Below are positions 26,699 through 35,962 of a DNA stretch of 64,000 nt, in pieces. The position numbers and the translations under genes are program-made. How positions within the stretch are numbered: the first letter of the stretch is position 1; the number at the start of each line of letters is the position of its first letter. The notes beneath the pieces were generated by a model. The model ran no database searches. It saw nothing but the letters and a program-made list of their open reading frames with translations, and was not told where the DNA came from. Location of the stretch: the NCBI GenBank assembly GCA_034189035.1, contig JAXHVA010000001.1, positions 1 to 64,000 on the forward strand, written 5' to 3'. Source of the DNA: JAUXFK01 sp034189035. Its GTDB lineage: Bacteria; Desulfobacterota; UBA8473.

Positions 26699-28468
26699 TT
26701 ATAATTTAAACTTTTCGACGATCTCTCTCAGGTCTGTTGAGAGCTGAGAGAGTATCATAACACTTTCCTTAATAATATTGACTCCATTTGCGGTTGCTTG
26801 TGCTGTAGTATCAACACTATGGATATTCGATGAGACTTCTGTTAGACCAGATGCAGTCTCTTGTATACTCATCGCAATATGAGTGGTAGCTTCATTCGTT
26901 GAAGCAATATTGTCTGCAATTTCATTTGTTGTGGCTTTCTGTTCCTCAATGGAAGAAACGATAGTCTGAGAGGTAGAATTAAGCTCTTTGATAACATCGT
27001 TGATCGTATCAATAGCATGGACTGCATCCTGAGTGTTGGACTGTATATCCAAGATTCGATCTCTTATTCCTTCTGTGGCCTGTGCCGTCTGTTTCGCCAG
27101 TTCCTTGACCTCGTTTGCAACAACAGCAAACCCCTTGCCTGCTTTACCCGCAGATGCTGCCTCTATAGTTGCATTTAAAGCAAGAAGATTTGTCTGATCT
27201 GCAATATCGACAATTGTCTTAATGACATCTTCTATCTCCTTTGCTGAAATCTCGAGTCTTTTCATTGTCTCTTTTGCATGATCAGCCTCGCTGTTGGCCT
27301 TTATTGCTATTTGTGATTCTTGTTGACAGTTCTTGGCAACCTCATTAAAAGAATTCCTTAACTCCGTAATAGCCAAAGTAATCCCAGATGATCTAGAGGA
27401 AAGTTCTTCTGCTGTTGCAGATATATTATTAGCATTCATAGTGGCCTGCTTGGTAGCAGACGCAACATTCGTCGATTGGAGAGCCATCTCTTTGGCGTTT
27501 GTAGCAATCTGCCTGGAGACTGTTGAAAGTTTTTCAGAAGATTCATTCACCTTTTTTGTATCTGTGCGTACGGAAAGCATCATCTGGCGCAGCGTAGAGA
27601 TAAAACGATTGAAAAGCACGGCCATTTCTCCAATTTCATCATTCGATACAGAGGAAACCGTTCGAGTTAGGTCTCCCTCACTGGTAGACATTTCAAATAG
27701 GAATGTATTTATATCGACGATAGATTTCTTTATGTTATGGGCGAGAAAGGCCCCAATGAGAATTGACATCAAAATTCCTTCCAATACGAGCAAGACAAAC
27801 CCTGTAATTACTGATAGTAAAGAGATGTTAGCTACGGTAGCGGTTGCTACACCAGTTATTATACTTCCCATCGGTGCAATAATAAGAGCCAGAAGCACTC
27901 CGATAATCTTTGTAGCCAAGCTTACCTTAAACCCCTTTGCCTCGTCGTTTGATATACGCTGTAGCTGTGGTAATTTCAGAAAATCCGATATCGTATTTTC
28001 TGTTGAAAGATAGGCAAGACTCATTGAAGTGATCCCACAAAATATTACACTTATTACAGTTAAAAAAAACTCTATTGCCAACAATCTGCCAGTCATATAT
28101 GCTGGAATTGCAACGATCAAACCGCCAAATAACCAACACAAAAAAAAGGCCAAGGCACTTACAATCGGTAATATATATGACTCTCTCTTTGCTTTTGCAA
28201 GGATACTCTTCTCTACTTCCATATTTTGAAGGCTTTGAGAAGATACATAGAGTATCTTACGACTATAAATCCATCGGACAAAAAAGACAATAAACACAGT
28301 AAAAGGAACAGAAATAAAGATAAGTATAATGAAAAAAAGGTAGGCTCCTTGTGCAAAATGGAAGCACTTTAACATAAAGTATGTTATAGGGGGGGCAGCA
28401 ATGCCATAAGCAATAGCCAATAATAGAAAGCCCTCGTTCCTCAATTTCTTTGAAATGGATACGACCAT
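26699..28468 (-). CDS. methyl-accepting chemotaxis protein
   Basis: The 589-residue receptor has several N-terminal membrane helices (about 15-70, 95-165, 185-240) with little periplasmic sequence, a HAMP domain (about 235-295) and the cytoplasmic signalling domain (about 320-580) with the hairpin tip [22 protein letters not shown]. It signals through CheA/CheW, none of which are in the window. The lack of a periplasmic loop suggests sensing of a membrane-related or internal cue. Confidence 0.9.
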   Translation of the reverse strand: MVVSISKKLRNEGFLLLAIAYGIAAPPITYFMLKCFHFAQGAYLFFIILIFISVPFTVFIVFFVRWIYSRKILYVSSQSLQNMEVEKSILAKAKRESYILPIVSALAFFLCWLFGGLIVAIPAYMTGRLLAIEFFLTVISVIFCGITSMSLAYLSTENTISDFLKLPQLQRISNDEAKGFKVSLATKIIGVLLALIIAPMGSIITGVATATVANISLLSVITGFVLLVLEGILMSILIGAFLAHNIKKSIVDINTFLFEMSTSEGDLTRTVSSVSNDEIGEMAVLFNRFISTLRQMMLSVRTDTKKVNESSEKLSTVSRQIATNAKEMALQSTNVASATKQATMNANNISATAEELSSRSSGITLAITELRNSFNEVAKNCQQESQIAIKANSEADHAKETMKRLEISAKEIEDVIKTIVDIADQTNLLALNATIEAASAGKAGKGFAVVANEVKELAKQTAQATEGIRDRILDIQSNTQDAVHAIDTINDVIKELNSTSQTIVSSIEEQKATTNEIADNIASTNEATTHIAMSIQETASGLTEVSSNIHSVDTTAQATANGVNIIKESVMILSQLSTDLREIVEKFKL

Positions 28469-28561
28469 TTTCTCTTTCTTTCATTAAGAAATCGAAACTC
28501 TTTTTCAAGAAAAAGGGAAAGTGCTAACCAAAAATACTTTTTTATGATTGAAAACGAAACT

Positions 28562-29086
28562 CTATGAATATATCCACTGTCTTATTTGAGGAACAACGTT
28601 CTTCCCCCAATCGTTTGAGACCCGCAGGATTATGAATTGCTTGAACAAATTATCTATTAATTGAAAAATCTTCTCATAGAGGTACACCTTTTCAATAACA
28701 GCTCCTTCTCTATCTTTTTGAGACTCAATTCTTCCAGTATGGGGAAGATTGAGACTCGACATATTAAAACTCTCCCCTTTTATAGTAAACTGCCATTTCT
28801 GATCACTTACTTTGTACACAAGGTTCATCTCTGTAACAACAGCCCCTTTTCTCAAGGCGAGGATACCCTCTTCAAGTCCTGCATCATCACCTTTTATTGT
28901 AATAGTCTCAATAGCATTACTCTGTATATTTTCAAGAACGATCCGATTTCCAATCTCCAGAAAGAAAGGTTCTTTTTCTATTCCCTCTACTTTGATATGA
29001 TCATTTTCGGTGAGAAACCAAATCCATGTCAAAAACTCATACCCTAGGAATTTATACCGATTGTAGGCTATAGAAATATCTAACAT
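28562..29086 (-). CDS. hypothetical protein paired with rdgC
   Basis: The 174-residue protein is not recognised. It has no membrane segment or signal peptide and looks like an alpha/beta cytoplasmic protein (VVTEMNLVYKVSDQKWQFTIKG; LYEKIFQLIDNLFKQFIILR). It begins three bases after the rdgC stop on the same strand, so the two are translationally coupled or nearly so. A role with RdgC in recombination is inferred only from this position. Confidence 0.6.
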   Translation of the reverse strand: MLDISIAYNRYKFLGYEFLTWIWFLTENDHIKVEGIEKEPFFLEIGNRIVLENIQSNAIETITIKGDDAGLEEGILALRKGAVVTEMNLVYKVSDQKWQFTIKGESFNMSSLNLPHTGRIESQKDREGAVIEKVYLYEKIFQLIDNLFKQFIILRVSNDWGKNVVPQIRQWIYS

Positions 29087-29089
29087 CGT

Positions 29090-29704
29090 TTACGCCGTGA
29101 ATTTTGTCGAAGTAAGCTTTGAAAGGATATCCCGATCTTTATTAGAAAGCCCTATAATGAGATCTCCAATTGTAAATGGGAATAGCCTGATCAAAGAAAG
29201 GTTAAAGGATTGGGAAAATAAGGTCTCCAATTCCTCATTTGCGGACTTTAGGTTTGAAAAGAACCATAACAGAGATCTATCAATGTCCCATATCACGTCA
29301 TAAATAAAAGGCGTAGCCGGAATACGCAGAATAAGTGTATCCATGACCTTATCCTTTATCAACTTCTTTTCATCCCTCATCAGATACTGTCGTCCACTCT
29401 TTGTAAGTTGTCTTGATACTTCAATAGAATAATACTTTTTAATGATCTTTTGGGGGATTACCTTCTTGTCTATTCTGAGTGAAAATACGAGATTCGAACC
29501 GATGACAAACGAAGAACCATCAAAATCAGGTGCAAAAGGCCTATCAAACGATGTCCATCCGATCCTTTTTACAGAGATACCATCATCTGAATCCTTGATA
29601 GCGTCTCGTTTTAGACCATCAGCGATCGTGTCAAAGAAAGGTTCTCGTACTTTCCCTTCTACCTTGTATCTTGTTACTGAAACCGACGATGATAAAAAAC
29701 CCAT
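29090..29704 (-). CDS. rdgC: recombination-associated protein RdgC-like
   Basis: The 204-residue protein begins MGFLSSSVSVTRYKVEG and carries VFSLRIDKKVIPQKI, RDEKKLIKDKVMDTLILRIPATPF and a C-terminal SFNLSLIRLFPFT. This is the shortened RdgC form I know from Desulfobacterota, which are shorter than the E. coli protein (303 residues). RdgC forms a DNA-binding ring that limits RecA activity. It is the first gene of a two-gene unit with the 174-residue protein. Confidence 0.7.
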   Translation of the reverse strand: MGFLSSSVSVTRYKVEGKVREPFFDTIADGLKRDAIKDSDDGISVKRIGWTSFDRPFAPDFDGSSFVIGSNLVFSLRIDKKVIPQKIIKKYYSIEVSRQLTKSGRQYLMRDEKKLIKDKVMDTLILRIPATPFIYDVIWDIDRSLLWFFSNLKSANEELETLFSQSFNLSLIRLFPFTIGDLIIGLSNKDRDILSKLTSTKFTA

Positions 29705-30013
29705 AATTACTTACCCAATGTCCATCCATAAATTCTTTATCTTCATTGACCTTGAATAATATCGCTTATTCAGAGATGACTTCCTGTAAACGATTAAATT
29801 TTTAGATGGTACCACGTTTTTTCTCGTTTTGCAAGATGAACCTTGGAAAAAGAAGGATCTCACATCAGATAAGGCATATTTTGCTTACAGGGATTTTTGT
29901 TTGGGCAACATCCCGTTAAAACTTGACAAAACCTATTTATATCTTTAAATATATGATGAATTAATTTTGTTTACTTCAATTGTACATTTTTACCTTAAAA
30001 AAAGGAGAATAAG
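29705..30013. other. divergent intergenic region with promoter
   Basis: The region separates rdgC (minus) from the PA2779-like gene (plus). The right part holds the promoter at 29923-29951. A short TGTCCATCC match lies at about 29713. Nothing else is recognisable. Confidence 0.4.
29923..29951 (+). promoter_or_regulatory. sigma70 promoter of the PA2779/PA2778 unit
   Basis: TTGACA (29923-29928) and TAAATA (29946-29951) have a 17-base spacer, giving a near-consensus promoter with a ~55-nt leader before the ATG at 30014. Confidence 0.65.
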
Positions 30014-30412
30014 ATGGTACCTCTATTTAACAAAGGTTCAATGAAGCATATAGCAATTTTTCTTGTGGTATCAATGTCATTTATCAGTATGATACCACGA
30101 GCAGAAGCTGCTTTTATTCCCTCTGATGAGTCGTACTCACTCATCCTCAAGGAAAAAGAGATGGCAGTCGTTCAAAACGTCTTAGAGCACAAAATCGTTA
30201 AGGGGCGATTAAGCTCCCTGGGGTATAGCGAAAGAGAAATTTCAGAACGACTGAATCAGCTCTCTGATGAGGAAATACACGAATTGGCTGGCCAGATCGA
30301 TACACTTGTATCCGCAGGGGACGGTCTTGGATTCGTTATTGGATTGCTTGTTATCGCTTTACTTGTAATCCTTATACTCAAGCTCTTTGACAAACAGATA
30401 ATTATTGAATAG
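30014..30412 (+). CDS. PA2779-family protein
   Basis: The 132-residue protein has a signal peptide (about 1-30, ending PRAEAA), a central helical segment with the family-typical LSDEEIHELAGQIDTL and a C-terminal membrane helix (VIGLLVIALLVILILKL). AAAGGAG precedes the start. The PA2779 family is of unknown function and is almost always beside a PA2778-type C39-like protein, as here. Confidence 0.75.
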   Translation: MVPLFNKGSMKHIAIFLVVSMSFISMIPRAEAAFIPSDESYSLILKEKEMAVVQNVLEHKIVKGRLSSLGYSEREISERLNQLSDEEIHELAGQIDTLVSAGDGLGFVIGLLVIALLVILILKLFDKQIIIE

Positions 30413-30435
30413 TATTTCCATTCTACTTGCAACCC

Positions 30436-31029
30436 ATGTACAAAAAAATCTATCCACCCCTATCTTTATTATGGCAAAGTACCTTTACTTTTTATCTGCT
30501 TTGCATAATAAGCGGGTGTACATCTTTCTCAGATAAATATCCAGATGGATTTACTGCCCCTCTAGATACGGTTAAGGTTGAAACGGTCGATTTTTTTCCA
30601 CAGGATGAAAACCGATGCGGCCCGGCATCATTAGCAGGTGTGCTTAACTTCTATGGAGTAACAGTTACACCTGATGAAATCGCTGCAGATATCTGGCGCA
30701 AGCCCATCCACGGCACATTGAGCCTGGATATGGTTCTTTATGCCAGAAAAAAGGGACTTAATGCAAGATGGTTCAGTGGAAACATAGACGATATCCAAAA
30801 AGCCATCTCAGGGGGGATACCGCTTATTACCCTTATGGATATCGGATTTTCGGGCATCCACAAATATCATTATATTGTTATCGTAGGATTTTGCCCGAAA
30901 GGCATAATCGCAAATAGCGGTAAATACACCGAAAAAATCATTTCATGGGACAATTTTTTTTATGGATGGAATCGAGCATATCGTTGGACTCTGTTGATTT
31001 CACCTATAAACGGGTCTATGCCCAAATAG
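30436..31029 (+). CDS. PA2778-family C39-like lipoprotein
   Basis: The ~197-residue lipoprotein has a lipobox (LCIISGCTS) and a papain-like C39 fold: ENRCGPASLAGVLNFYG (catalytic Cys), then SGIHKYHYIVIVGF (catalytic His) and ANSGKYTEKIISWDNFF (Asp/Asn). C39 proteins cut leader peptides or are catalytically related scaffolds. The ATG at 30436 is preferred to the TTG at 30427. It follows the PA2779 gene by 23 bases and precedes a TPR lipoprotein. Confidence 0.75.
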   Translation: MYKKIYPPLSLLWQSTFTFYLLCIISGCTSFSDKYPDGFTAPLDTVKVETVDFFPQDENRCGPASLAGVLNFYGVTVTPDEIAADIWRKPIHGTLSLDMVLYARKKGLNARWFSGNIDDIQKAISGGIPLITLMDIGFSGIHKYHYIVIVGFCPKGIIANSGKYTEKIISWDNFFYGWNRAYRWTLLISPINGSMPK

Positions 31030-31114
31030 ATTTCTCTTTGTTTAACAACACGTACCCATATAGCAACCAACTAAAAAAAAGAAACAGGCTTTTTAAAACA
31101 AGAGATACGTATTA

Positions 31115-31552
31115 ATGCTGCTCAAATTGTTTTCCTCATTTTTTCTGCTGCTGCTTTCTGGATGCGTTTTGCCAAGGATAGTCATACTCGATGATATACT
31201 CACAGAAGAAGAGCATTTAAAACTTGGTATCTCTTATGAGGAAAAAAATAAATATGACCTCGCGATATGTGAGTATCAATCTGCCTTGGAGCACTTTCCA
31301 ATCGCTCATCTGTATCTTGCCAATATCTACTTTCTTCGCAAAGAGTATATTTTAGCAGAAAAGCATTACAAAAAGGCAATAAGACGACTACCCAAAAACC
31401 CACGACCCTATAACAACCTAGCATGGCTCTATTTTACTCAGCGTATAAAACTAGATAAAGCAGAGAATCTGGCTCGAAAAGCGATAAATATTGCACCTCC
31501 AGGTAAAGTCAGCCCATATTTAGATACTCTTCAAAAGATACGAGGCCTGTGA
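31115..31552 (+). CDS. TPR-repeat lipoprotein
   Basis: The 145-residue protein has a lipoprotein signal (LFSSFFLLLLSGCVLP) and about two to three TPR units (GISYEEKNKYDLAICEYQSA, LANIYFLRKEYILAEKHYKK, NNLAWLYFTQRIKLDKAENL). In the usual PA2778 families the C39 protein itself has a TPR tail, so this separate TPR protein may be its split partner. Confidence 0.7.
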   Translation: MLLKLFSSFFLLLLSGCVLPRIVILDDILTEEEHLKLGISYEEKNKYDLAICEYQSALEHFPIAHLYLANIYFLRKEYILAEKHYKKAIRRLPKNPRPYNNLAWLYFTQRIKLDKAENLARKAINIAPPGKVSPYLDTLQKIRGL

Positions 31553-32125
31553 AAAAAATCATAAATGAATAGAGTCCCCAAACCGACTGAAAGCTTGGTT
31601 CTACTAAGAAAATGATACAGCGTTCATCCTTTTCTAGCTGAAACGAGCTTCATTCGACTCAGCGTTTCAAAAGATCGTCCATTTTTCCTCGATTCTGCTG
31701 ATCTGCAGCTACAATGTAAGTACCAACACCAATGAGAACATGACAATTGCCAACACAATATTTGAAACTGTTATTATACTAAACCTCCTTTAAAAGCCAA
31801 TTACACCACCGACATGGTAAAACATCTAGTTAACATCTAATTCGATATTGTTTAATTCTTTTTTTTCTGTATTTTTACTGATACTGAAACTATGAAACAA
31901 GTCAGTCATTTTAAGAAGCCTCCCTTTTTTAAAAGAAAGTTTTCCTCCGTGCAACAACTCTATATTTGGTCTTAAAGGGGGTTTAAAAATATTTTGTGCT
32001 ATTCGAGATGTTTCATCTAATAATAAAGCCTCTATATTCAATGAAAAAAAGAAGGGATTATCTTATTCTTAATTATCTCATGGATGGTTTTAAAGATCTT
32101 CCAAATTTAACAATCACTTTTCGAG
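31553..32125. other. intergenic region with weak small frames
   Basis: On the minus strand AAAGGAGG (complement of 31784-31791) precedes a short membrane-helix-like reading (SNIVLAIVMFSLVLVLT) that stops at TAG, while the overlapping frame continues as YIVAADQQNRGKMDDLLKR to a stop at 31659. This could be a small membrane protein broken by a frameshift. A 71-codon frame at 31826-32041 starts with TTG and has no ribosome site or known family. I do not call either as a gene. Confidence 0.25.
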
Positions 32126-32404
32126 TCAACTCATTGTATCAAGAGGAATTGAGTTAACCTCTTTAGTTAATCTTGAAATCTTTCTTGAAGCGGTTTTCTT
32201 ATGAATTACACCCTTTGATGCCGCCTTATCAAACGCCGATATCGCCTTTTTCAATGCCTCATTAGCGCTTTGTGTATCTTTAATCTCAGCGGCTTTTCGT
32301 ACTCTTTTGTTCATTGTCTTTAAATACGTCTTGATCATCACATTTCGTTTTCTGCGTTTTTCATTCTGTCTGTTTTGTTTAATCGCTGATTTATGATTCG
32401 CCAA
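32126..32404 (-). CDS. rpsT: 30S ribosomal protein S20
   Basis: The 92-residue basic protein begins MANHKSAIKQNRQNEKRRKR, the hallmark of S20, and continues with the helical AFDKAASKGVIHKKTASRKI segment. It binds 16S rRNA in the 30S subunit. AGGAGGAG precedes the start. It stands alone, as is common. Confidence 0.97.
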   Translation of the reverse strand: MANHKSAIKQNRQNEKRRKRNVMIKTYLKTMNKRVRKAAEIKDTQSANEALKKAISAFDKAASKGVIHKKTASRKISRLTKEVNSIPLDTMS

Positions 32405-32788
32405 TATAACTCCTCCTAAGTTTTTATTGAATACTCACTGGTTTCTATCGATTAATAGATATTTTCCCCAATCTCTGCATCATATTCGAATGTAAGAGCA
32501 CATCGCACTGTATTTTCGACATGTTAAAATATTCCCGCATTTTAAATCTTTTCATTCCTTGATCTTTAACAAAATTTCTCATTATTGGATAAAAATCACT
32601 ATATATATCTAACATTTTATTTCTTTATGTGTCAATCCTTTTTTGAATGTAACAATTCGTAGAATTTAATTTTTGAAAATCTTATACATGAAATAGTTTA
32701 ATAATAGTAATTAATAAATTGAATATTGATATACAGTTCTTTCTTTATGCTTAATTGGATATGAGTTTTACATGATTTAAAAAATCTC
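32405..32788. other. AT-rich spacer upstream of rpsT
   Basis: About 380 bases between the sigma factor's 3' end and rpsT (both minus). It must hold the rpsT promoter, but I see no convincing -35/-10 pair and no structured RNA. Confidence 0.35.
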
Positions 32789-33730
32789 TCAATCTTCAAA
32801 GATGAAATACGATTTTTTAAAATCGGGAATCTCTTCTTTTAAAAAGAGCCTGATCTTTCCTATTAGCCTCTTTTCAATCTGTCTAATCCTCTCTTTTGAT
32901 AATCCGAACTTATCTCCAATTTCCTGTAAAGAAAATGGAGAATCTGAGAGTAGTCTTTCATTAAAGATATATTCTTCCTTTCCCTTTAATTTCTTACGAA
33001 ATTCTTCTAATTTTTCCAGGTATATATCTCTCAATTCAGAATCGGCCAGCATATTATCTAAGGAGACATCCCCTGAAAGAAGAAAATCCTTATGAGTACT
33101 CTTTGTATCGCTGCTAATCGGGCTATCTAAGGAAACCTCCCAACTCCCCAACCTCTGACCCATCTCTACCACATCTTCTTCCTTGACGTCCAATCTTTCC
33201 CCTAATAATTTCGGAGTAGGATCATACCCCAGGGCATCCAGCTTGCGCCTCTCTTTCTCAAGGTTGAAAAATAGTTTCCTTTGAGACTGGGTTGTCCCAA
33301 TCTTTACCAATCTCCAGTTGTCGATAATAAATTTTAAAATATAAGCTTTTATCCAAAACGAAGCATAATAAGAGAGTTTTACACCTTTAAATGGATCGAA
33401 TTTTTTTACCGCTTGCATCAACCCGATATTGCCTTCCTGGACAAGATCAAGAAAATTTGTCATCCAGTATCTTTGAAACTCTAATGCAATCTGAACAACC
33501 AGTCTTAAGTTTGATGTGATTAATGCGTATGCTGCATCAATATCCCCTTTTTCTTTGTACTGTATTGCCAATCTGCGTTCTTCTTCTGTTGTGAGTAATG
33601 GGTAATTTTTAATCTGCGCAAAGTACCGTTGTAATGGATCGTATCGGACGATCGATGTGCTTCTCGATCGCTCATCTTCTACCTTATCGTTGTATTCATT
33701 CTCCATAATATCTAGTTGATTAGTGTCCAT
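32789..33730 (-). CDS. rpoH: RpoH-like (sigma-32) RNA polymerase sigma factor
   Basis: The 313-residue sigma70-family factor lacks region 1.1 and matches sigma-32 in size. Region 1.2 starts at DPLQRYFAQIKNYPLLT, region 2 has LRLVVQIALEFQRYW, DLVQEGNIGLMQAVKKFDP and LSYYASFWIKAYILKFI (RpoH-type variant of the -10 helix), and region 4 has SLQEIGDKFGLSKERIRQIE. The RpoH box-like YDPTPKLLG is present. It would direct heat-shock or stress genes. It could be another alternative sigma factor. Confidence 0.8.
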   Translation of the reverse strand: MDTNQLDIMENEYNDKVEDERSRSTSIVRYDPLQRYFAQIKNYPLLTTEEERRLAIQYKEKGDIDAAYALITSNLRLVVQIALEFQRYWMTNFLDLVQEGNIGLMQAVKKFDPFKGVKLSYYASFWIKAYILKFIIDNWRLVKIGTTQSQRKLFFNLEKERRKLDALGYDPTPKLLGERLDVKEEDVVEMGQRLGSWEVSLDSPISSDTKSTHKDFLLSGDVSLDNMLADSELRDIYLEKLEEFRKKLKGKEEYIFNERLLSDSPFSLQEIGDKFGLSKERIRQIEKRLIGKIRLFLKEEIPDFKKSYFIFED

Positions 33731-33815
33731 TCGGATTCCCGCTATTTTTTTAAGAAGCGAACACTTTTATGTAAATGGGTTAAAAAACCTGAAAAGTGAA
33801 GAAAAAAAGGATGAC

Positions 33816-34958
33816 TCAGGTTAACAATACCCTTGCAACTGCATTCCTTTGAATCTGATTGGTACCCTCATAAATCTGTAAGCCCTTTGCATCTCTCATC
33901 ATTCTCTCTACCGGATATTCTTCACTGTATCCATAGCCTCCAAGGATATCCACAGCCCGACTAGTTACTTTCATCGCCACATCAGTAGCGAAATATTTTG
34001 CCATTGTGGCAAGTTTCATCGACTCCTTTGTATGCTCTCTCACAATCGTTGCCGCTCTGTAAACCAACTGTCTGGCAGCCTCTGTACTAGTTGCCATATC
34101 TGCCAATATGTGGTTTATCGCTTGAAACTCGGCTATGGGTCTCCCAAATTGAATCCTTTCCTTTGAATAATGTATCGCATAATCCAATGCCCCCTGTGCT
34201 GTTCCAACACCTGAAGCACCTGCCAATGTACGGCCTTCATCGAGGACACTGAGGACAGTCTTGAAACCCAGTCCCTCCTCCCCTATAAGGTTTTCCTTGG
34301 AAACTCGACAATCCTCAAAAACAGATTCACAGTGATGAATCCCTCTAAAACCCATCATCTTTCCGGTCACACTGTATGAGAACCCTTTTGTTCCTTTCTC
34401 TACGATAAATGCGCTTATCCCTTTAACACCAGCATTGGGATCTGTCTTTGCATAGATCAAGGTCATATCCGCAAAGTCTATTCCGCTGTTAAAGTTCTTT
34501 ACCCCATTTATAATATATTCATCACCATTTAAAACCGCATTGGACCTCATAGAAGCAATATCAGAACCTGCATCAGGTTCGGTCAACCCAAAGGCACAAA
34601 GCTTTCTGCCAGAAATCACGTCTGGGAGATATCTTTGGTTTTGCTCTTTTGAAGCTGACAATTTAAAACAAGATGAAAAGAGAGAATGAATGCTCCCTAA
34701 AAAAGCACCTACAGAAGTGCTTACTTTGCATAATTCCTCAGATGCCAAAGAACATGTAAGTAAATCTGCATCTGAACCCCCATATTCTGATGGATAAAAG
34801 AGGGCAGGAAGCCCCAACTTCGCGATTTCTTGATAAAGGTCTTTCGGGAAACAGTCTTTCTTGTCCATCTCTAATACCCTGGGTGCAACTTTATCCTTAG
34901 CAAATCTTGCTACGGTTTGACGAAACATCTCCTGTTCTTCTGATAATTTATATAACAT
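33816..34958 (-). CDS. acyl-CoA dehydrogenase
   Basis: The 380-residue flavoenzyme has the typical three domains: N-terminal helical (1-120), beta middle with AFGLTEPDAGSDIASM (FAD/substrate), and C-terminal helical with RIQFGRPIAEFQAI and QIYEGTNQIQRNAVARVLL, in which Glu is the likely catalytic base. It oxidises acyl-CoA to enoyl-CoA, passing electrons to an electron-transfer flavoprotein. The chain length cannot be told. It is adjacent to the PHP gene on the same strand. Confidence 0.9.
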   Translation of the reverse strand: MLYKLSEEQEMFRQTVARFAKDKVAPRVLEMDKKDCFPKDLYQEIAKLGLPALFYPSEYGGSDADLLTCSLASEELCKVSTSVGAFLGSIHSLFSSCFKLSASKEQNQRYLPDVISGRKLCAFGLTEPDAGSDIASMRSNAVLNGDEYIINGVKNFNSGIDFADMTLIYAKTDPNAGVKGISAFIVEKGTKGFSYSVTGKMMGFRGIHHCESVFEDCRVSKENLIGEEGLGFKTVLSVLDEGRTLAGASGVGTAQGALDYAIHYSKERIQFGRPIAEFQAINHILADMATSTEAARQLVYRAATIVREHTKESMKLATMAKYFATDVAMKVTSRAVDILGGYGYSEEYPVERMMRDAKGLQIYEGTNQIQRNAVARVLLT

Positions 34959-35058
34959 TCCTCAATCTCCTTCCCCTTCCTAAATAAGAGTACAGCTAAA
35001 GTTTAGGTGTCACTGTAAGGAATATGTGAAAAACAGCCTAATGGTAAGAATAAAGTTT

Positions 35059-35919
35059 TCAATTCCTATCTTGCTTCTGTTGCATATTCTTCATCGTCTC
35101 AACCAGTTCAATGGAAACTTCTTTGTCCCCATTGTAGATACCTATATCTACATCAGGTTTGCTATCACCATGAAAGTCTGAGCCTCCGGTAATCAAAACA
35201 CCGTGTTTCTCGGCAAAGTATCTATAATCGGCAACCTGTCTATCTGTATGGTCCGGATAAAATACCTCTATTCCCCTCAGCCCCAAAGAAATAAGATCTA
35301 CGACAAATTCTTCAAGCTCCTTTGGTTTTAAATCCCCTAAAGTAAACGGATGAGCAAGAACTGGTATGCCACCGCAGTTCAGGATGATTCCGATGGCCTC
35401 TTGAGGCTCAAAACGAAACCTGTCCACATAGGCTGGACCACCCTTTTTAAGAAACCTTTCAAATGCATCTTGATACGTGCTGGCATATCCCTTCTTTATC
35501 ATAGCCTTAGCAAAATGGGGTCTGCCGACTTGTTCTCCCCCGGCTACCTCGAGGACATCATTAAAATCTATCCCAATCCCCAAACCTTTAAGCTTATCGA
35601 ATATCTTTATATTTCTCTGTGACCTCACCTTTTGTAGAAACTCTAGTCTCTCTTTTATAAAACTGCTCTCTATATCAATGCAATAACCGAGTAAATGCAT
35701 CGTACCATAGGGACAACCTACACTTATTTCCACCCCGGTTAAAACATCTAAGCCTAACTTTTTCCCCTCTTCCAACGCTTCTCTATTGCCTTCTATCGTG
35801 TCATGATCGGTTATTGCAATGGCCTTTAAACCTTTTTTCTTTGCGTATCTAACCACTTCAGCTGGAGTCAGAGTCCCATCAGAGGCGGTTGTATGTATAT
35901 GTAAATCAATATATCCCAT
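35059..35919 (-). CDS. PHP-domain phosphoesterase (RNase AM-like)
   Basis: The 286-residue protein has the PHP motifs YIDLHIHTTASDGTLTP, AITDHDTIEGNREAL, GVEISVGC, VLAHPF and GGSDFHGDSK, the metal-binding His/Asp/Glu set of the YciV/RNase AM group, which degrades oligoribonucleotides 5' to 3'. The gene lies 43 bases downstream of rtcB, an RNA ligase, which supports an RNA role. Confidence 0.85.
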   Translation of the reverse strand: MGYIDLHIHTTASDGTLTPAEVVRYAKKKGLKAIAITDHDTIEGNREALEEGKKLGLDVLTGVEISVGCPYGTMHLLGYCIDIESSFIKERLEFLQKVRSQRNIKIFDKLKGLGIGIDFNDVLEVAGGEQVGRPHFAKAMIKKGYASTYQDAFERFLKKGGPAYVDRFRFEPQEAIGIILNCGGIPVLAHPFTLGDLKPKELEEFVVDLISLGLRGIEVFYPDHTDRQVADYRYFAEKHGVLITGGSDFHGDSKPDVDIGIYNGDKEVSIELVETMKNMQQKQDRN

Positions 35920-35962
35920 TTATATCCTTTCTAAAGTTTTTTTTGATTTTATTATCGAAATT

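Noticed and set aside
31826..32041. 71-codon minus-strand frame starting with TTG
   Set aside because: There is no ribosome site, and the product resembles nothing known; it is kept only as a note in the intergenic entry.
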